Notes under the pieces: model-generated | Seen by the model: only the letters and a program-made list of their open reading frames with translations | The model's database searches: none | What the model was told of the DNA's origin: nothing | Shown here: positions 60,330 through 64,000 of the stretch, piece by piece | Layout: the number at the start of each line of letters is the position of its first letter | Numbering within the stretch: the first letter of the stretch is position 1 | Program-made: the position numbers and the translations under genes | Assembly: GCF_020382885.2 (NCBI RefSeq) | Contig: NC_058504.1 | Coordinates: 6,438,519-6,502,518, forward strand | Reading direction: 5' to 3' | DNA length: 64,000 nucleotides | Origin: Scatophagus argus | Taxonomy: Eukaryota > Chordata > Actinopteri > Scatophagidae

Positions 60330-62590
60330 ATGGTGTTCTGTTGTTGGACTTCTGTGCTAGTCACAGCTTTTCCATAACAATTACCATGTTCATGCATAGG
60401 TCTGTCCATCAATGCACATGGCACCAGGACACCCTGGGCCGGAGGTCAATGATCGACTTTGTGGCTGTGTCATCTGGCCTTCAGCCATATGTTTTGGGCC
60501 CTCAGGTGAAGAGAGGGGCTGAGCTGTCAACTGATCACCACCTGGTGGTGAGTTGGATCCGCTGGAGGAGGAGGAAGCTGTGTGGAAGCTGGTCAAACTT
60601 GGCAGACCCAAATTCATTGTGAGGGTCTGCTGGGAACGTCTGGCAGAAGCCTCCATCAGAGGGATCTTCAACTCACACCTCCGGGAGAACTTCGACCAGA
60701 TCCCGAGGGAGACTGGGGACATTGAGTCCGAGTGGACCATGTTCTCCACCTCCATTGTGGAAGCTGCTGCTCGGACCTGTGGTCATAAGGTCTCTGGTGC
60801 CTGTCATAGTGGCAATCCCAGAACCCAGTTGTGGACACTGGAAGTAAGGGATGCGGTCAAGCTGAAGAAGGAGTCCTATCGAGCCTAGTTGGCTTGTGGG
60901 ACCCCCGAGGCAGCTGACGGGTATCAGAGGGCCAAGCGTGCTGCAGCCCGAGCGGTTGTGGAAGCAAAAACTCGGGTCTGGGAGCAGTTCGGGGAGGCCA
61001 TGGAGGACTATCGCTCGGCCTAGAGGAAATTCTGGCAAAACCGTCCGGCACCTTAGAAGGGGGAAGCAGTGTCCTGCTAATACTGTCTACAGTGAAAGAG
61101 GGGAGCTGCTGACTTCAACTGGGGATATTGTTGGAAGGTGGAAGGAATACTTCGAGGATCTCCTCAATCCTGCTGATGCATCTTCCGTCATGGAAGCAGA
61201 GGCTGGGGACTCAGAGGCGGATCCACTCATTACCCAAGCTGAAGTCACTGAGGTAGTTGGGAAGCAGTGGCAGAGCACCGGGAGTGGATGAGATCTGTCC
61301 TGGGTACCTTAAGGCTCTTGATGTTGTGGGGCTGTCTTGGTTGACACGACTCTGCAGCATCACGTGGCAGTCGGGGACAGTGCCTTTGGATTGGCAGACC
61401 GAGGTGGTGGTCCCTCTTTTTAAGAAGTGGACTGGAGGGTGTGCTCCAACTATAGAGGGATCACACTCTCAGCTTCCCCAGGAAAGTCTATTCCAGGGTA
61501 CTGAAGAGAATTCGGCCGATAGTCGAACCTCGGATCCAGGAGGAACAATGCGGTTTTCGCCCTGGTCGTGGAACACTGGACCAGCTTTATACCCTCCACA
61601 GGGTGCATGAGGGTTCATGGGAGTTTGCCCAACCGGTCCACATGTGTTTTGCGGACTTGGAGAAAGTATTCGACCCTGTTTCCTGCAGCATTCAGTGGGA
61701 AGTGCTCTGGGAGTATGGGGTCCGGGGCTCGTTGCTATGGACTGTGCGGTCTCTGTACTCCTGGAGCAGGAGTCTGGTCCGCATTGCCTTCAGTAAGTCA
61801 GACCTGTTCCTAGTGCATGTTGGCCTCTGGCAGGACTGCCCTTTGTCAGCGGTGCTGTTCATTATTTTTATGGACAGGATTTCTAGGTGCAGCCAGGGGC
61901 CGGAGGGTGTCTGGTTTGGGAACCACAGGATTTCGTCTATGCTTGTTGCAGATGATTTTGTCCTGTTGGCTTCTTCAAGCCAAGACCTTCAGCATGCACT
62001 GGGGAGGTTTGCAGTTGAGTGTGAAGCAGCTGGAATGAGAATCAGCACCTCCAAATCCGCGGCCAGGGTTCTTGACCAGAAAAAGGTGGTCTACCCTGTG
62101 CAGGTTGAAGAAGAGTTCCTGCATCAAGTGGAGGAGTTTAAATATCTCGGGGTCTTGTTCACGAGTGAGGGAAGATGGGAGCGTGAGATTAACAGGCGAA
62201 TCAGTGCAGCGACAGCAGTAATGCGGTCATTGTATCGGTCCGTCGTGGTAAAGAGCCATAAGGTGAAGATCTCAATTTACCAGTCAGTCTTCTTTCCTAA
62301 TCTTGCCTATGGACCGAAAGAACAAGATCTTGGATACAAGTGGCTGAAATGAGCTTCCTCCGCAGGGTGGCGGGGCGCTCCCTTAGGGATAGGGTGAGGA
62401 GCTCTGTCATTCGGGAGCAGCTCGGAGCAGAGCCGCTGCTCCTCCACATCCAGAGGAACCAGTTGAGGTGGCTCGGGCATCTGTTTTTGATACCTCCTGG
62501 ACGTATTCCTGGGGAGGTATTCTGGGCATGCCCCATCGGGAGGAGGCGCTGAGGAAGACCCAGGACAGGCTCGGGGGGACTATGTCACTC
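60330..62590 (+). mobile_element. Rex3 LINE, 5'-truncated, plus strand
   Basis: The longest Rex3 copy here. Endonuclease end: [49 protein letters not shown]. Reverse transcriptase: GRWKEYFEDLLNPAD, DWQTEVVVPLFKK (primer region), FADLEKVFDPV, LSAVLFIIFMDRIS, LVADDFVLLASSSQDLQHALGRF (the ADD catalytic box is kept), EFKYLGVLFTSEGRWE. C-terminus: MSFLRRVAGRSLRDRVRSSV, QLRWLGHLF. It is spread over several frames with at least one in-frame stop near 60886, so inactive. Opposite orientation and different flanks from the three minus-strand copies, so a separate insertion. Its 3' part is cut by a Tc1-like remnant. Confidence 0.82.
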
Positions 62591-63123
62591 GTAGTATTGA
62601 GACACCTGACCATGACACCAACAAGGACTTTAATGACATCACATTCTAAACACACAGACAGCTCAACAGCTATAACAGCTCCCACTCTTCTGTGAGGGTT
62701 TTGCACAAGATTTTGGAGGGTTTCTGTGGGAATGGTTGCCCATTCATGCAGTAAAGCATTTGTGAGGTCAGACACTGATGTTGGACCAAAAGGCCTGGCT
62801 CACAATCTCACAATGCCATCATTCCAGTTCATCTCAAAGGTGTTGGATGGGGTTGAGGTCAGGACCCTGTTTGGGTCAGTCAAGTTCTTCCACACCAAAC
62901 TCATCCAACCATGTCTTTATGGAGCTTTGCTTTGTGCATTGAGCACAGTCATGCTGGAATAGAAAAGGGCCTTCAACAAACTGTTGTCACAAAGTTGGAA
63001 GCATAGCATTGTCCAAAATGTCTTGGTATGCTGAAGCATTAAGATTTCCCTTCACTGGAAGTCAGGGGCTGAGCCCAACCCCTGAAAAACATCCCCATCC
63101 CAATACTTTTGCTTTTGTAGTGT
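62591..63123 (-). mobile_element. Tc1-like element remnant inside Rex3
   Basis: Minus strand encodes pieces of a Tc1 transposase C-terminus (LTNALLHEWATIPTETLQNLV; TWLDEFGVEEL further upstream) and then skips most of the transposase. It ends at GTAGTGTA near 63123, a TIR related to that of the MITE at 4242-4456. It joins Rex3 near 62590, within the Rex3 sequence before its 3' end. Confidence 0.7.
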
Positions 63124-63925
63124 AATAACATTGCCTTGGCTGCAAAGTTAAAATTATCACCGTAGTTTTACAGTTACTACTCAGCATTTTCCTGCTTCCT
63201 TCTTCTACACATAAATTCTGATTATATGACTTACTTGCGTGAGACTTCCACGTAAATGTCCTTACAAATACACTGCTCATGTCAAGACACTGACACCTAC
63301 TGACAATTTACAGGTGCTGCTGCCTGACAGTGACAATGGCTTTGGGTAACACTTTACATTATTGATCCAAAAAAATATTTTTTTTCATGTAATCATATAT
63401 AAATGCATAGGAAGTGTATATATTTAAAAAAAAACCCTCTGACCTTACATTAAAGGTAAGAAATTACTGTTCAGTAATCTGCACATAATTCATTATCCCA
63501 CAACAACACAATTTGATTTCAAGTTTTATTTGTTCAGTATACACCAAACAATAACATTTGTAAATCATGCATGACAGGGATAATATTTTCTATGAATATC
63601 CTACCTATGAATAACAAAAAATGAACCTGCTGTCAGTGTTACGATTTCTGGAAATCAGGTTACAACCCCCATAAATATGGCAGTACAGGAGTAAATGAAA
63701 ACATCACACCCCAGATTATCGTTGTGTTAAAGGAAATTCTCTTAAGGGTCCAGTGTGTAGAATTTAGCAGCATCTAACACTGTGCTTTCAGACTGCAACC
63801 TAGTAAATGCCACTCACCCTCCCCTCCTTTGACTGCTAAAAGAAGAATGAGAGTAAACAACCCTCCCTAGAGCCAGGATTTTGAAAGGTCCATCCAAGTT
63901 ATGAAGAGAATTATTGTAGTTTACG
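63124..63925. other. spacer; possible dispersed repeat near 63745-63870
   Basis: No gene seen. The stretch starting GGTCCAGTGTGTAGAATTTAG resembles a frequent fish repeat, but no ends are visible. Confidence 0.35.
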
Positions 63926-64000
63926 TAAAGAGCAAATCAAACCATCTGTTGTGGTTAGTCTCATTGTCAGTGATAAAACCCAGCTATGAAACATCAAACA
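63926..64000 (+). promoter_or_regulatory. start of the promoter block of a further NITR gene
   Basis: CAAATCAAACCATCTGTTGT ... TTGTCAGTGATAAAACCCA ... GAAACATCAAACA matches 7035-7097 before gene B and the same stretch before C-G and I. In gene B this point is about 200 bp before the ATG, so another NITR gene on the plus strand probably starts about 0.2 kb beyond the window. Confidence 0.65.

Overview
The window is teleost fish DNA, most likely from a percomorph-type genome. It carries split genes with GT-AG introns, AT-rich intergenic DNA, and typical fish transposons (Rex3, Rex1/CR1-type and L2-type LINEs, Tc1-like DNA transposons). Its core is a head-to-tail, all plus-strand tandem array of novel immune-type receptor (NITR) genes. 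There are nine complete genes, called B to J here, plus the 3' part of a tenth (A) at the left edge. The promoter block of an eleventh gene is cut by the right edge.

Every complete gene has the same six-exon plan: signal peptide (~43 bp), V domain (~330 bp), I domain (~357 bp, six cysteines and a J-like FGNGT motif), transmembrane exon (~114-141 bp), a short linker exon, and a cytoplasmic tail exon. The first four introns split the codon after base 1 and the last falls between codons, so exons can be swapped between genes without breaking the frame. All exon sums below are divisible by three and give proteins of about 339-355 residues. These are expected to be single-pass surface receptors of lymphoid or NK-like cells.

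The genes are mosaics. Three V groups occur: A alone; B to G and I; H and J. Three tail types occur. Type 1 (B, C, F, H) has a canonical ITIM, IIYSDV. Type 2 (D, E, G, I; A is related) has WVYSAV and RIYAAV, with an atypical -2 residue. Type J (J only) has TVYTDV. A Tc1-like element lies whole in intron 4 of B. The left end of the same insertion, at the same target site, remains as a scar in E, G and I, exactly where a type-1 transmembrane exon is joined to a type-2 tail. The I exon is almost identical in B to J even where the V exons are very different, and the edges of the shared tracts in D, H and J can be read from intron sequence.

Layout: A 1-1520; repeats and spacer to 5.3 kb; B 7.3-10.4 kb; Rex3 remnant 11.9-13.5; C 15.6-17.3; Rex3 remnant 19.2-20.7; D 21.5-23.3; Rex1-type LINE 25.2-26.8; E 27.8-29.6; F 32.7-34.4; G 37.4-39.2; L2-type LINE pieces 41.2-42.3; H 43.1-44.8; a 1.7 kb TA-flanked inverted-repeat element 45.7-47.4; Rex3 remnant 48.1-49.2; I 50.5-52.4; a second copy of the L2 region 54.5-55.4; J 55.9-57.6; then spacer, a plus-strand Rex3 copy 60.3-62.6 and a Tc1-like remnant 62.6-63.1. 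G+H and I+J form a duplicated two-gene block. Exon boundaries come from splice signals and comparison among the copies; no transcript data were available.
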